Shown: positions 9,306 to 17,649 of the stretch, piece by piece
Numbering within the stretch: position 1 is the stretch's first letter
Layout: each line of letters starts with the position of its first letter
NCBI GenBank assembly: GCA_963721105.1
Contig: CAVRHY010000011.1
Coordinates: 992,001 to 1,056,000 of the forward strand
DNA: 64,000 nt
Direction: 5' to 3'
Source of the DNA: Thermohalobaculum sp963721105
GTDB lineage: Bacteria > Pseudomonadota > Alphaproteobacteria > Rhodobacterales > Rhodobacteraceae
The notes under the pieces: generated by a model
What the model was told of the DNA's origin: nothing
The model's input: the letters and a program-made list of their open reading frames with translations, nothing else
Database searches by the model: none
Made by a program: the position numbers and the translations under genes

Positions 9306-9982
9306 TTGTCCGCCTGCATCAGCCCGAGCGCCGCCTCGCCGGCCAGGCGGACGTGGCGCTGGCCCAGCTCGCGGGCGCGTGGGCCGTCGCCGGAGATGAG
9401 CGCGTCCATCAGCTCGGTCAGCTCGGCGATGCTCCGCTCGATGCGGCCGGGGGCGCGCATCGACGTGGCGCGCAGCAGCGTGATGCGCGAGTTCAGCAGG
9501 CGCAGGCAGTTGCCCAGCGCCTCGTTGCCCGTGCCCTCGCAGAGGCAGGCGTAAAAGCGGTTCTTGGCGCGCAGCGGCGCCTGCGCGTCGGTGCCGCGGA
9601 CGGCGGCCTTGAGCTCCTCGAAGGCGTCGGCGAGCGCCCGGCGCTGCGCCTCGCCGGCGTTCTCGGCGAACAACCGGCAGGCCAGCCCCTCAAGCTCGCC
9701 GCGGACCTGGTAGACGCCCTCGGCCTGCTCGCGCGTCAGGCGCGCAACGAACGGGCCTCGGTTCGGCTCGACGACCACAAGCCCCTCGGATTCGAGCTGG
9801 CGGAGCGCCTCGCGGACCAGCGTTCGGCTGACGCCGGTCAGCTCGCAGAGCTCGCGCTCGGGCAGCCGGTCGCCGGCCCTGAAGCGGCCGAGGGCGATGG
9901 CGTTGCGGATACTCTCGGTGACGCTCTGGCGCAGCGGCGCCGCCACCTTCTCGACGCGGAAGATAGCGTCAGGATCGCTCAT
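9296..9982 (-). CDS. GntR family transcriptional regulator, FadR/FCD subfamily
   Basis: 228-residue regulator with an N-terminal winged helix-turn-helix (RLPERELCELTGVSRTLVRE, about residues 38-62) and an all-helical FCD effector domain with the metal/ligand-type layout (FYACLCEGTGNEAL; MDALISGDG). FCD regulators usually sense carboxylic acids. It is the last gene of a four-gene minus-strand set (SDR, MmgE/PrpD, SDR, regulator) that diverges from the tct transporter. It most likely controls both, through an operator in the 12917-13074 intergenic region where a TGTCGGACA palindrome is seen. Confidence 0.9.
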   Translation of the reverse strand: MSDPDAIFRVEKVAAPLRQSVTESIRNAIALGRFRAGDRLPERELCELTGVSRTLVREALRQLESEGLVVVEPNRGPFVARLTREQAEGVYQVRGELEGLACRLFAENAGEAQRRALADAFEELKAAVRGTDAQAPLRAKNRFYACLCEGTGNEALGNCLRLLNSRITLLRATSMRAPGRIERSIAELTELMDALISGDGPRARELGQRHVRLAGEAALGLMQADNAD

Positions 9983-9992
9983 GGCGTCCTCC

Positions 9993-10772
9993 TCACGCCG
10001 CCAGCCAGCCGCCGTCGACCGGCAGGACGGTGCCCGAGATGTCGTCGCCGGCCGGGCTGCAGAGGAAGGCGAGCAGCGCGCCGATGCTCTCCATGCGGAC
10101 GAAGCGGCCCATCGGGTTGCGGGCGGCGGCGTATTCCGTCGCCACCTCGTCGGGCGCCCGGCCGCTGTCGCGGGCGATGCCGGCGATACGGTCCTCGATC
10201 GCCGGCGTCAGCACGGTGCCGGGGCAGATGGCGTTGCAGGTGACGCCGGTCTTCGCCGCCTCGATGGCGACCGCGCGGGTCATGCCGATCAGCGCCGTCT
10301 TGGTCGTGACGTAGTCGATGCGGTTCTCGGCCCCGCGCGAGCCGTAATAGGACGACAGGTTGACGATCCGCCCCCAGCCCTTGCGCTTCATCCCCGGCAG
10401 GGCGAGGCGGATGGCGTGGAAGGCGGCGGTCAGGTTGACATTGATCGACTGGTCCCAGGCGGCCGGGTCGAACGCCTCGATCGGCGCGAAGTGGCGGACG
10501 ACGGCCGAGTTGACGAGGATGTCGACGCCGCCGAAGCGGTCCTCGGCGCCGCGGATCATGCGCTCGATCTCTGCCGGCTGGCGCAGGTCGGCAGGGTCGA
10601 AAGCGGCCTCGACGCCGTGCGCGGAGGCCAGCCGCCTGGCGGCGGCCTCGCCCTCGCCGGGCTGGCAGAGGCCGTTCAGCACGACATTGGCGCCGGATTT
10701 CGCCAGCCCCTCGGCCATCGCATAGCCGAGGCCGGCGACCGAGCCGGTGACGAGTGCGCAGCGTTCGGTCAT
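9993..10772 (-). CDS. SDR family oxidoreductase (3-hydroxybutyrate/3-oxoacyl reductase-like)
   Basis: 259-residue classical SDR. It carries TGSVAGLGYAMAEGLAKSG for cofactor binding, ILVNSAVVRH in place of the usual NNAG, a serine pair in VNLSSYYGSRG and active-site YVTTK. The C-terminal NAICPGTVLTPAIEDRI and GTVLPVDGGWLAA resemble D-3-hydroxybutyrate dehydrogenases. It lies 10 bp upstream of the GntR gene and 11 bp downstream of MmgE/PrpD, so all are in one transcript. It probably oxidises a hydroxy-acid or hydroxyacyl intermediate of the imported substrate. This role is inferred from context. Confidence 0.88.
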   Translation of the reverse strand: MTERCALVTGSVAGLGYAMAEGLAKSGANVVLNGLCQPGEGEAAARRLASAHGVEAAFDPADLRQPAEIERMIRGAEDRFGGVDILVNSAVVRHFAPIEAFDPAAWDQSINVNLTAAFHAIRLALPGMKRKGWGRIVNLSSYYGSRGAENRIDYVTTKTALIGMTRAVAIEAAKTGVTCNAICPGTVLTPAIEDRIAGIARDSGRAPDEVATEYAAARNPMGRFVRMESIGALLAFLCSPAGDDISGTVLPVDGGWLAA

Positions 10773-10783
10773 TCGTCTTCCCC

Positions 10784-12124
10784 TCAGCCGGCGCGGGCGA
10801 GGCGCATGACCTCGCCGGCATCGTCTGTGCGGTCGAGCGCCCAGACCGCGTCGATCAGTGGCCGGGCGCCGGCAAAGCCGACGCGCGCCGCCAGCGTCTC
10901 GAGCTTGGCCTCGAGCTCGGCATCCGTCAGCGGCCGGCCGCGCGAGCCGCGCGCGGCGTCGACCGTGCGGCGCAGTTCGCGCCCGTCGCGGGTGCGCACG
11001 AGCATGTCGACCGAGGCGACGTCGCGGCGCTCCTGGTCCTCGAAGGCGATCTCGGGCCGGCCGGCGCGCAGCGTCTCGGCCACCGCCGCATCGCCGAACT
11101 CGTCCAGACCGGCGCGGCCGCGCAGCAGCACGATGGCAACGGCGTGCTGGGCGCTGACCTGCGACTGGCGGCCCGTGCGAACGTCGGCGCGGTCGGTGCG
11201 CGCTTGCAGCAGCGGATGGCCGGTCAGCGTGATCCCGGCGACGTCCTCCAGCCGCAGCCCCTCGGCCTCACGCAGGTCCAGGCAGGCGTCCAGCACGGGG
11301 TTCAGCACGACGCCGACCGGGTAGGGCTTGTAGGTGTTCTTGGCGATCTCCCACTCGGCGCCAAGGCCTTCGGTCAGGGCCGCGATGTCCGGCGCGTCGG
11401 CGTGGACCCGCAGCCAGCCGCGCGCGCCGGTCAGCGGCGCGTCCGGCCCGGTGAAACCGCGCGCCGCCAGCAGCGCCGAGATGAGGCCGTTCCGTGCCGC
11501 GTTGCCGACGCTGACGCTCTTGGCCATCGTGCCCAGCGCCTCGACGAGGCCGGCGGTCTGGACCGCCGCCGTGCCGAGCGCGTGCAGCATCCGCCCGGCG
11601 TCCAGCCGCAGCAGCGCGCCGACGCCCGCGGCCGCGCCGAAGATGCCGCAGGTCGAGGTGACGTGCCAGCCGCGCGCATAGTGCCAGGGCGTCAGCGCGT
11701 TGCCCATCCGGCACTCGACCTCGCCGCCGATGACGAAGGCGCGGAGCAAGTCGGTGCCGGGGCAGGGCGCCGCCTCGGCTTGGGCGAAAAGCGCCCCCAG
11801 CAGGATCGAGGCGGGGTGGATGATCGTCGCCTCGTGCGTGTCGTCGAAGTCGAAGATGTTGGCGGCCATCGCGTTGACGAAGGCGGCGAGCGCCGCGTCG
11901 GTTCGCTCGGGACGCCCCACCAGGCTGCACGCCGCCGCGCCCGAGAACGGCAGCATGGTCGCGAGCGCGATCTCGACGGCGGGCTCGCGGCTGCCGGCCA
12001 GCGCAGTGGCGAAGACGTTCAGCAGCGAGCGCTTCGCCTCGTGCAGCACCGCGTCGGGAATGTCGGCGGCGGCAAGGCCGGCGGCAAAGCCGGCAAGCCG
12101 TTGCTCGGGGTTGGCGTCGTCCAC
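10784..12124 (-). CDS. MmgE/PrpD family protein
   Basis: 446-residue member of the MmgE/PrpD fold, which includes 2-methylcitrate dehydratase, cis-aconitate decarboxylase and iminodisuccinate epimerase. Conserved stretches are FDFDDTHEATIIHPASILLG with the active-site Asp/His and GWHVTSTCGIFGAAAGVGAL; NTYKPYPVGVVLNPVLDACL follows. The GTG start at 12124 falls two bases before the stop of the upstream SDR on this strand, consistent with coupling. With a TctABC transporter and a CaiB CoA-transferase opposite, it likely acts on a tricarboxylate or branched dicarboxylate. The exact reaction cannot be read from sequence. Confidence 0.9.
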   Translation of the reverse strand: MDDANPEQRLAGFAAGLAAADIPDAVLHEAKRSLLNVFATALAGSREPAVEIALATMLPFSGAAACSLVGRPERTDAALAAFVNAMAANIFDFDDTHEATIIHPASILLGALFAQAEAAPCPGTDLLRAFVIGGEVECRMGNALTPWHYARGWHVTSTCGIFGAAAGVGALLRLDAGRMLHALGTAAVQTAGLVEALGTMAKSVSVGNAARNGLISALLAARGFTGPDAPLTGARGWLRVHADAPDIAALTEGLGAEWEIAKNTYKPYPVGVVLNPVLDACLDLREAEGLRLEDVAGITLTGHPLLQARTDRADVRTGRQSQVSAQHAVAIVLLRGRAGLDEFGDAAVAETLRAGRPEIAFEDQERRDVASVDMLVRTRDGRELRRTVDAARGSRGRPLTDAELEAKLETLAARVGFAGARPLIDAVWALDRTDDAGEVMRLARAG

Positions 12125-12126
12125 TC

Positions 12127-12916
12127 TCAGATCCCCGGCGTCGCGCCGCCGTCGACAATGACGGTGGTGCCGTGCATGTAGGCGGCGGCGTCCGAGCACA
12201 TGAAGGCAACGGTCGCGGCGATGTCGATCGGCTCGCCGAAGCGGCGGATGCCGAGCTGCCCGGCGCATCGCCTCGCGCGCCTCGTCAAGGCCGGTTCCGT
12301 GCGCCTTGGCGTGCGCCTCGATGCGCTGGTGCAGCCGGTCGGTGACGATGTGGCCGGGGCAGAGCGCGTTGACGCGCATGTTGCCGGTCGCGCGCTTGGA
12401 CAGCGCCTTGGTGAAGTTCAGGAGCGCCGCGTTGACCGGCCCGCCGATGGTGAAGGCGGGTTCGGGCGTCTGCGCGCCGACGCCCGAGATGTTGACGATG
12501 ACGCCCTGCGCCCGCTCCAGATGCGGCCATGCGGCCCGGCAGAAGCGCACGGTGGCATGGTATTTCAGCGCGAACCCGGCCAGGTGGTCCTCGTCCGGCA
12601 GGTCCAGGAAGTCGCCGCGCTTCGTCGCCCCGGCATTGTTGACCAGGATGTCGATCCCGCCAAAGCGCTCCACGGCGGCCTCGACGACGCGGGCGGGCTG
12701 CTCCGGCTCGCTGAGGTCGCCGGCGACGGCCAGCGCGTCGGGGGCGCCGGCCTTGCGCGCCTCGTCGGCGACGCGCTCCAGCAACGCGGCGTCGCGGGCG
12801 GCCAGCACGACGGCGCAGCCCTCGCCGGCCAGTTCCAGCGCGATCGCGCGGCCCAGGCCGCGGCTGGCGCCGGTGACGATCGCGGTCCGGTGCGATCCTT
12901 CCGCCGGATTGTTCAT
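12127..12916 (-). CDS. SDR family oxidoreductase, frameshifted near the 3' end
   Basis: First gene of the minus-strand catabolic set. It has TGASRGLGRAIALELAGEG, ILVNNAGATKRGDFLDLP and VNISGVGAQTP, then the Tyr position region FTIGGPVNAALLNFTKALSK. The usual YxxxK tyrosine is replaced by an Ile-Gly pair around a conserved spacing, so activity may be altered. A shift near 12262 moves reading from EAREAMRRA to LGIRRFGEPIDIAATVAFMC and the expected C-terminus VIVDGGATPGI. Length is about 263 residues. The start at 12916 follows a GGGAGGGGG ribosome site. Confidence 0.8.
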
Positions 12917-12947
12917 CGGCCCCCTCCCTCTGCCTGTCTCGACGAAA

Positions 12948-12999
12948 ATGTCGGACAATGTTCTCGAATGATTGACTTAGGCTCATCCCTCCATAGGAT
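12948..12999. promoter_or_regulatory. Candidate divergent control region: FCD-type operator and sigma70-like promoter
   Basis: The 158-bp gap between the divergent SDR and tctB genes holds a 9-bp palindrome TGTCGGACA (12949-12957), flanked so as to resemble ATTGTCNGACAAT-like sites bound by GntR/FCD regulators. It also holds TTGACT (12972-12977), 16 bp, then TAGGAT (12994-12999), a plausible sigma70 promoter reading toward tctB. The palindrome sits just upstream of this promoter. Assignment to the cluster's own GntR protein is inference. Confidence 0.4.
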
Positions 13000-13074
13000 G
13001 CCTCTGCAACCGACGCAAGCCGAGGGGCGTGCACCCCGGAGCACCAGGCGCGGCGCAGCGGGGAGAGACGCGGG

Positions 13075-13536
13075 ATGAACAGGGCCGACCTGATCGGCGG
13101 CGTCGGGATCACCCTTGTCGGGCTGCTGCTGATCTTCGTGATCATCCCGGAGAACACGGCCAGCGGCATGTATTACGGCCTGCCGCCGACCTTCTTTCCC
13201 ATCGTCATGGCGACCGGGCTGACCGCCAGTGCCGTCGGCCTGGTGCTGCAGTCGCTGCGAAAGCGGGCGCGGGGGCGGGCCACGGGCGACAAGGGGCCGC
13301 CGGCGCCGGTGACGGGATGGAACGTGCTGATGTTCCTGCTGGCCGCGGCCATCGCCATCGCCGGCGTCATTGCCATCGACCATCTCGGCATCCTCTGGGG
13401 CGGCCCGGCGCTGATCGCGGCCTTCATGCTGTTCATGGGCGAGCGCAACCCGCTGCGGCTGGTCCTGACGGCGACGATCCCGGTGGCGGCGGTCTACCTG
13501 CTGGCGCGCTACGTCCTGTTCGCGCCGCTGCCGTAA
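13075..13536 (+). CDS. tctB: Tripartite tricarboxylate transporter TctB family protein
   Basis: Small membrane subunit of a TTT transporter, 153 residues with four predicted membrane spans (about 8-24, 38-57, 80-100 and 104-150 in two segments). It stabilises the large TctA channel for proton- or sodium-coupled carboxylate uptake. The start MNRADLIGGVGITLVGLLL is typical, with a charged N-terminus and a first span ending in a periplasmic loop (IPENTASGMYYGLPP). The stop codon overlaps the tctA start (TAATG), so the two are coupled. Confidence 0.88.
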   Translation: MNRADLIGGVGITLVGLLLIFVIIPENTASGMYYGLPPTFFPIVMATGLTASAVGLVLQSLRKRARGRATGDKGPPAPVTGWNVLMFLLAAAIAIAGVIAIDHLGILWGGPALIAAFMLFMGERNPLRLVLTATIPVAAVYLLARYVLFAPLP

Positions 13537-15074
13537 TGATCCCGGACAACCTCCTGATCGCGGCCGGCGAGATCTTCACGCCGATCACAATAACCTACAT
13601 CGTGGTGGGCGTGCTGATCGGCTATGTCGTCGGCGCGCTGCCGGGCATGAACCGCACGACCGCGATCGCGCTGGCGATCCCGTTCACCTTCTCGATGCCG
13701 CCGGCGGTCGCGCTGTCGTTCCTGATCGGCATCAACAAGGGGGGCGCCGCGGGCGCCGCCGTCTCGGCCATCCTGCTGAACGTGCCGGGAGAGCCCTCGG
13801 CCGTCGTCACCACCTATGACGGCTATCCGATGACCAGGCAGGGCAAGGCGCAGAAGGCGCTGAAGATCGCCCTGATCGCCTCGGTGATCGGCGACGTGCT
13901 GGCGACCTTCGTGCTGATCCTGCTGGCCCGCCCGATCGCGCGCTTCGCCATCGGGCTGGGGCCGATCGAGCTGGCCTCGATCCTGATCTTCTCGATCACC
14001 TTCATCGCCGCCGTCTCGGGCAACTCGTTCTTCAAGGCGCTGATCGCCGGGTTCTTCGGCCTGCTGCTGTCGGCGCCGGGGCTGGACAGCGAGACGGCGA
14101 TGCCGCGGCTGACCTTCGGCTTCCTGGAACTCTACGACGGCATCCCGCTGCTGGCGGTCGCCATCGGCACGCTGGCCTTCTCGGAGATCCTGGTCCAGAT
14201 GGACGAGGGCTGGCGCGGCGACCACCGCTATCCGCCGCCGGCCAACGAGGCAGGCAGCGCGGCGGATTCGGCCCTGTCGCTGCGCGAGCTGGGGAAGGTC
14301 ACGCCGGCGATCCTGAAGGGCTCGCTGGTCGGCACGGTCATCGGCATCCTGCCGGGGCTGGGCGCGACGCTGGCATCGTTCCTGGCCTATACGTGGGTGC
14401 GCAACAGCTCGAAGACGCCCGAGAAGTTCGGGACCGGCATGCCGGAAGGCGTCGCCGCCTCGGAATTGGCCGACAACGCCACGGTGCCGGCAGCCCTGAT
14501 CCCGGTCTTCGCCATCGGCGTACCGGGCAGCCTGTCGACGGCGCTGCTGATGGGCGCCTTCATGATGCACGGGCTGACACCGGGGCCGTTCCTGTTCAAG
14601 GAGAGCGGCGACGTCGTCTTCACGATCTACCTGGGCATGATATTCGCCTCGGTCGCGCTTATCGGCGTCGGCATGTTCGGCCAGCGCATCTTCAGCGCGG
14701 CGATCCGCATCCGCCAGACCGTCATCTTCTCGATCATCATCTTCCTGTGCGTCGCCGGCGCCTACATGGAAGGCGGCGGCATGTTCGGCGTCTACCTGAT
14801 GCTGATCTTCGGCTTCATCGGCTACTTCATGAAGAAGTTCGACTACTCGTTCGTGACCTTCGTCGTCGGCTACGTGCTGGGGCCGATGGCCGAGCTGACG
14901 ATCCGCCAGGCGATGATCATCTCGGACGGCAGCCCGAAGGCGCTGATCAGCCACCCCATCGCCGTCCTGTTCCTGGTCCTGACCGTGCTGTCGATCTGGC
15001 GCTTCGCCATCGGCGGGGCGCGCTCGGCGCATGCCGGGGGGCCGGACGCACTCGAGAAGACCAAGAAGACCTGA
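13536..15074 (+). CDS. tctA: Tripartite tricarboxylate transporter permease TctA
   Basis: 512-residue polytopic permease with 10-12 membrane spans. Diagnostic repeated glycine-rich motifs are GVLIGYVVGALPGMNRTTAI and GTVIGILPGLGATLASFLAY, one per inverted half of the protein. FLIGINKGGAAGAAVSAILL and GVPGSLSTALLMGAFMMHGL are also conserved. It forms the transport pathway with TctB and receives substrate from TctC. The gene is intact, is flanked by tctB (overlap) and tctC (17 bp gap), and is presumably co-regulated by the GntR protein. Confidence 0.95.
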   Translation: MIPDNLLIAAGEIFTPITITYIVVGVLIGYVVGALPGMNRTTAIALAIPFTFSMPPAVALSFLIGINKGGAAGAAVSAILLNVPGEPSAVVTTYDGYPMTRQGKAQKALKIALIASVIGDVLATFVLILLARPIARFAIGLGPIELASILIFSITFIAAVSGNSFFKALIAGFFGLLLSAPGLDSETAMPRLTFGFLELYDGIPLLAVAIGTLAFSEILVQMDEGWRGDHRYPPPANEAGSAADSALSLRELGKVTPAILKGSLVGTVIGILPGLGATLASFLAYTWVRNSSKTPEKFGTGMPEGVAASELADNATVPAALIPVFAIGVPGSLSTALLMGAFMMHGLTPGPFLFKESGDVVFTIYLGMIFASVALIGVGMFGQRIFSAAIRIRQTVIFSIIIFLCVAGAYMEGGGMFGVYLMLIFGFIGYFMKKFDYSFVTFVVGYVLGPMAELTIRQAMIISDGSPKALISHPIAVLFLVLTVLSIWRFAIGGARSAHAGGPDALEKTKKT

Positions 15075-15091
15075 CCAGCAAGGAGAACGAC

Positions 15092-16060
15092 ATGACCGAG
15101 ACCACATTCACCCGGCGCGCCGTCGCGGCGCTGATCGCCGCCGTCGGCGTGGCCGCCGTTGCGGCGCCGGCGCTGGCCGACGACTGGCCGGCCAAGCCGA
15201 TCACGATCGTCGTCGCCTACCCGGCCGGCGGCGGCACCGACACGACGGTTCGCGCCATGACCCAGATCATGAGCGAGAAGCTGGGCCAGCCGATCCTGGT
15301 GCAGAACGTCGGCGGCGCGGGCGGCGGGGTCGCGGCGGCGCAGGTCGCCAAGGCCGACCCGGACGGCTACACGCTGCTGGCCACGAACTCGACCTCGGTG
15401 ACGCTGGCGCCGATGATCCAGCAGGCGCCCTACGACATGGACAGCTTCGTGCCGGTGGCGCTGCTGGGCGAGTTCCAGAACGCCTATTTCACCGGCCCGA
15501 ACGCCCCCTACAACACCCTCGACGAGCTGGTCGCCTTCGCCAAGAAGGAGGGCCGGCCGATCAAGGGCGCCAGCCAGCTGGCGCTGGACCGGCTGGTGAT
15601 GCAGTACATCGCCAAGCAGCGCGGCGTCGAATACGTGCCCGTGCCAGTGCAGGGCGGCAGCGGCTCGGTGCAGGCGGTGATGTCGGGCGATGTCGACGTC
15701 GCCTTCTCGGGCGGCTCGTGGGCGCCGATCGTCGCGGCGGGTGACGCCAAGGCGCTGTTCGCCGCCTCGTACAACCGGCTGAAGATGGCGCCCGACCTGG
15801 TGACGATGAAGGACCTGGGCTTCGACTTCGGCACCACGGCCTTCATCCCGCTCTACGCCCCGGCTGGCACGCCGAAGGAGATCGTCGACAAGATCGCCGA
15901 CGCGGCCAAGGCGGGCGTCGAGGGCGACATGGCGCAGAACGTCGGCCAGAAGCGGTTCATGGACATGACCTTCCGCGGCCCCGAGGAGGCGGCAAAGGTG
16001 CTGAACGACGAGCACGAGACCTACAAGAAGCTGGTCGAGAGCGTCGGCACGGGGAACTGA
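15092..16060 (+). CDS. tctC: Tripartite tricarboxylate transporter substrate-binding protein TctC (Bug family)
   Basis: 322-residue periplasmic binding protein that captures a carboxylate for TctAB. It has a Sec signal peptide (residues 1-30, ending APALADD), then KPITIVVAYPAGGGTDTTVR, the ligand carboxylate loop, and LVQNVGGAGGGVAAAQVAKA, the second binding loop of Bug proteins. The C-terminal FIPLYAPAGTPKEIVDKI is typical. A GGAGAA ribosome site precedes the ATG. It is followed by a strong terminator hairpin. Confidence 0.94.
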   Translation: MTETTFTRRAVAALIAAVGVAAVAAPALADDWPAKPITIVVAYPAGGGTDTTVRAMTQIMSEKLGQPILVQNVGGAGGGVAAAQVAKADPDGYTLLATNSTSVTLAPMIQQAPYDMDSFVPVALLGEFQNAYFTGPNAPYNTLDELVAFAKKEGRPIKGASQLALDRLVMQYIAKQRGVEYVPVPVQGGSGSVQAVMSGDVDVAFSGGSWAPIVAAGDAKALFAASYNRLKMAPDLVTMKDLGFDFGTTAFIPLYAPAGTPKEIVDKIADAAKAGVEGDMAQNVGQKRFMDMTFRGPEEAAKVLNDEHETYKKLVESVGTGN

Positions 16061-16106
16061 CCGGCCGCCGCCATGCTCCGGCCTGCCCGGGGCGGGTGGC
16101 GCCAGG

Positions 16107-16133
16107 AAATCGCCCGGCGGTGCCGGGCGATTT
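16107..16133 (+). terminator. Hairpin terminator after tctC
   Basis: Perfect 12-bp stem AAATCGCCCGGC / GCCGGGCGATTT around a 3-nt loop, 47 bp past the tctC stop. The stem ends in TTT, which fits intrinsic termination of the tctBAC transcript, although the caiB-type gene may be read through. Confidence 0.65.
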
Positions 16134-16160
16134 CGAGAATTGATTTCCGATGGCTTGCGC

Positions 16161-16181
16161 CCGGTTTCACCGTGAAACCGG
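16161..16181. promoter_or_regulatory. 21-bp perfect palindrome upstream of the CoA-transferase gene
   Basis: CCGGTTTCACCGTGAAACC and its two flanking G bases form a palindrome centred on one C, 122 bp before the CaiB/BaiF start. It could be a second terminator or a repressor operator. Its symmetry and lack of a T tract favour a protein-binding site. No regulator can be assigned. Confidence 0.4.
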
Positions 16182-16302
16182 CGTGCCGGACGGCGGTCTC
16201 CCCTCGGGTCTTTTCTGTCCCTGTCCGCCGACGGCCGCCGGCCGGGATTGACAAGCGGCGGCCCGCTGGCGATGCGTGGCGACGAGCAGCGGCGGCCGGC
16301 GA

Positions 16303-17546
16303 ATGACACCCGAGAGCGAAACCGAACCCGGCACTGACCGCCGCGGCGCCCTGGCGGGCGTGCGGATCATCGATTTCACGCAGGTCCTGTCCGGCCCGTT
16401 CTGCACGCAGGTGCTGGCGGACCTCGGTGCCGACGTGATCAAGATCGAGAGCCCGCAGGGCGATGTCGCGCGCACCATGCCGCCGAACTTCGTCGCCGAC
16501 TCGAGCGTCTATTACCTGTCGATCAACCGCAACAAGCGCTCGGTCGTGCTGGACCTGAAGCAGCCCGAGGGGCTGCGGCTGGCGCGCGAGCTGGTCGCCG
16601 CCAGCGACGTCGTCATCGAGAACTTCCGCCCCGGCGTGCTGGCGCGGCTGGGCATCCCGGCCGACGAGGCGCGGCGCGAGAACCCGAGGCTGATCTGGTG
16701 CTCGGTCAGCGGCTTTGGCCAGGACGGCCCCTATCGCGACCGGCAGGCCTATGACCTGATCGTGCAGGCGCTGTCCGGCGGCATGAGCCTGACCGGCGAG
16801 CCCGACGGCAAGAACGTCCGCGCCGGCATCCCGATCGCCGACCTCGCCGCCGGGCTCTACGCCGCCATCGGCATCCTGGCGGCGCTGCACCGGGTGCGCG
16901 AGACCGGGCGCGGCGAGACCATCGACGTCTCGATGCTGGACTGCCAGGCGGCGATGCTGTGCTACCAGGCGGCGAACTACCTGCATTCGGGCAAGGTGCC
17001 CGGCCGGCAGGGCAGGGGGCACGATTCGGTCGCCTCCTACGGCACCTACGCGGCGGGCGACGGCATCGAGGTTGTCGTCGCGGCAATGACCCAGGGCATG
17101 TGGGTCAGGCTCTGCCGCGTCGTCGGCCGCCCGGACCTGCCCGAGGATGACCGCTTCAGCACCCCGGCGGCGCGGCACGCCAACAAGGAGGCCGTGCGCG
17201 CGGCGCTGGAGGTCGGCGTTCCTGGCCCGCCCCGCCGAGGAATGGGTCGCGGCTCTGGAAGCGCGAGGGCGTGCCCTCGGGCACCGTCAACACCATCGAC
17301 CGCGTCGCCGCCGATCCGCAGATCCGCCATCGCGGCATGGTGGTCGAATTGAACGCCAATGACGGCCGGCGGGTCCGCGTCATGGGCGACCCGCTGTTCA
17401 TGCAGGAGTCGCGGCGCGCGCGCAGCAGCTATCCGCCCGCTGCCGGAGAGCACTCCGCCGAGGTGTTGCGCGAGGTTCTCGGGCTGACGGCGGACGAGAT
17501 CGAGCGGCTGACCGGCGCGGGCGCGGTCGGCACGCGCACGGGCTGA
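16303..17546 (+). CDS. CaiB/BaiF family CoA-transferase, frameshifted
   Basis: Class III CoA-transferase that moves CoA between carboxylic acids. It likely activates the acid imported by TctABC. The N-terminus LAGVRIIDFTQVLSGPFCTQ, the DLGADVIKIESPQGD strand, and DRQAYDLIVQALSGG with the catalytic Asp near residue 151 are all present. Two +1 shifts near 17218 and 17263 break the C-terminal part: ALEV/AFLARPAEEWVAAL, then REGVPSGTVNTIDRVAADP. The end is LTGAGAVGTRTG. Rejoined length is about 414 residues, normal for the family. Confidence 0.9.
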
Positions 17547-17649
17547 CGGCAGAAGGGAAAGACGGGGCGCCGCCCCGCCGCCCCGACCCGTTGCTTTCGG
17601 CCGGCGCCCGCTGGGGATGCCCGAACGGGGTGGCGCGACGCCGCGCCGG

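Noticed and set aside
10784..12958. A single 724-residue SDR-MmgE/PrpD fusion protein
   Set aside because: The SDR C-terminus with its own stop (at 12127) is found in the adjacent frame, and a GTG start for MmgE/PrpD follows. The fusion results from one base error near 12262.
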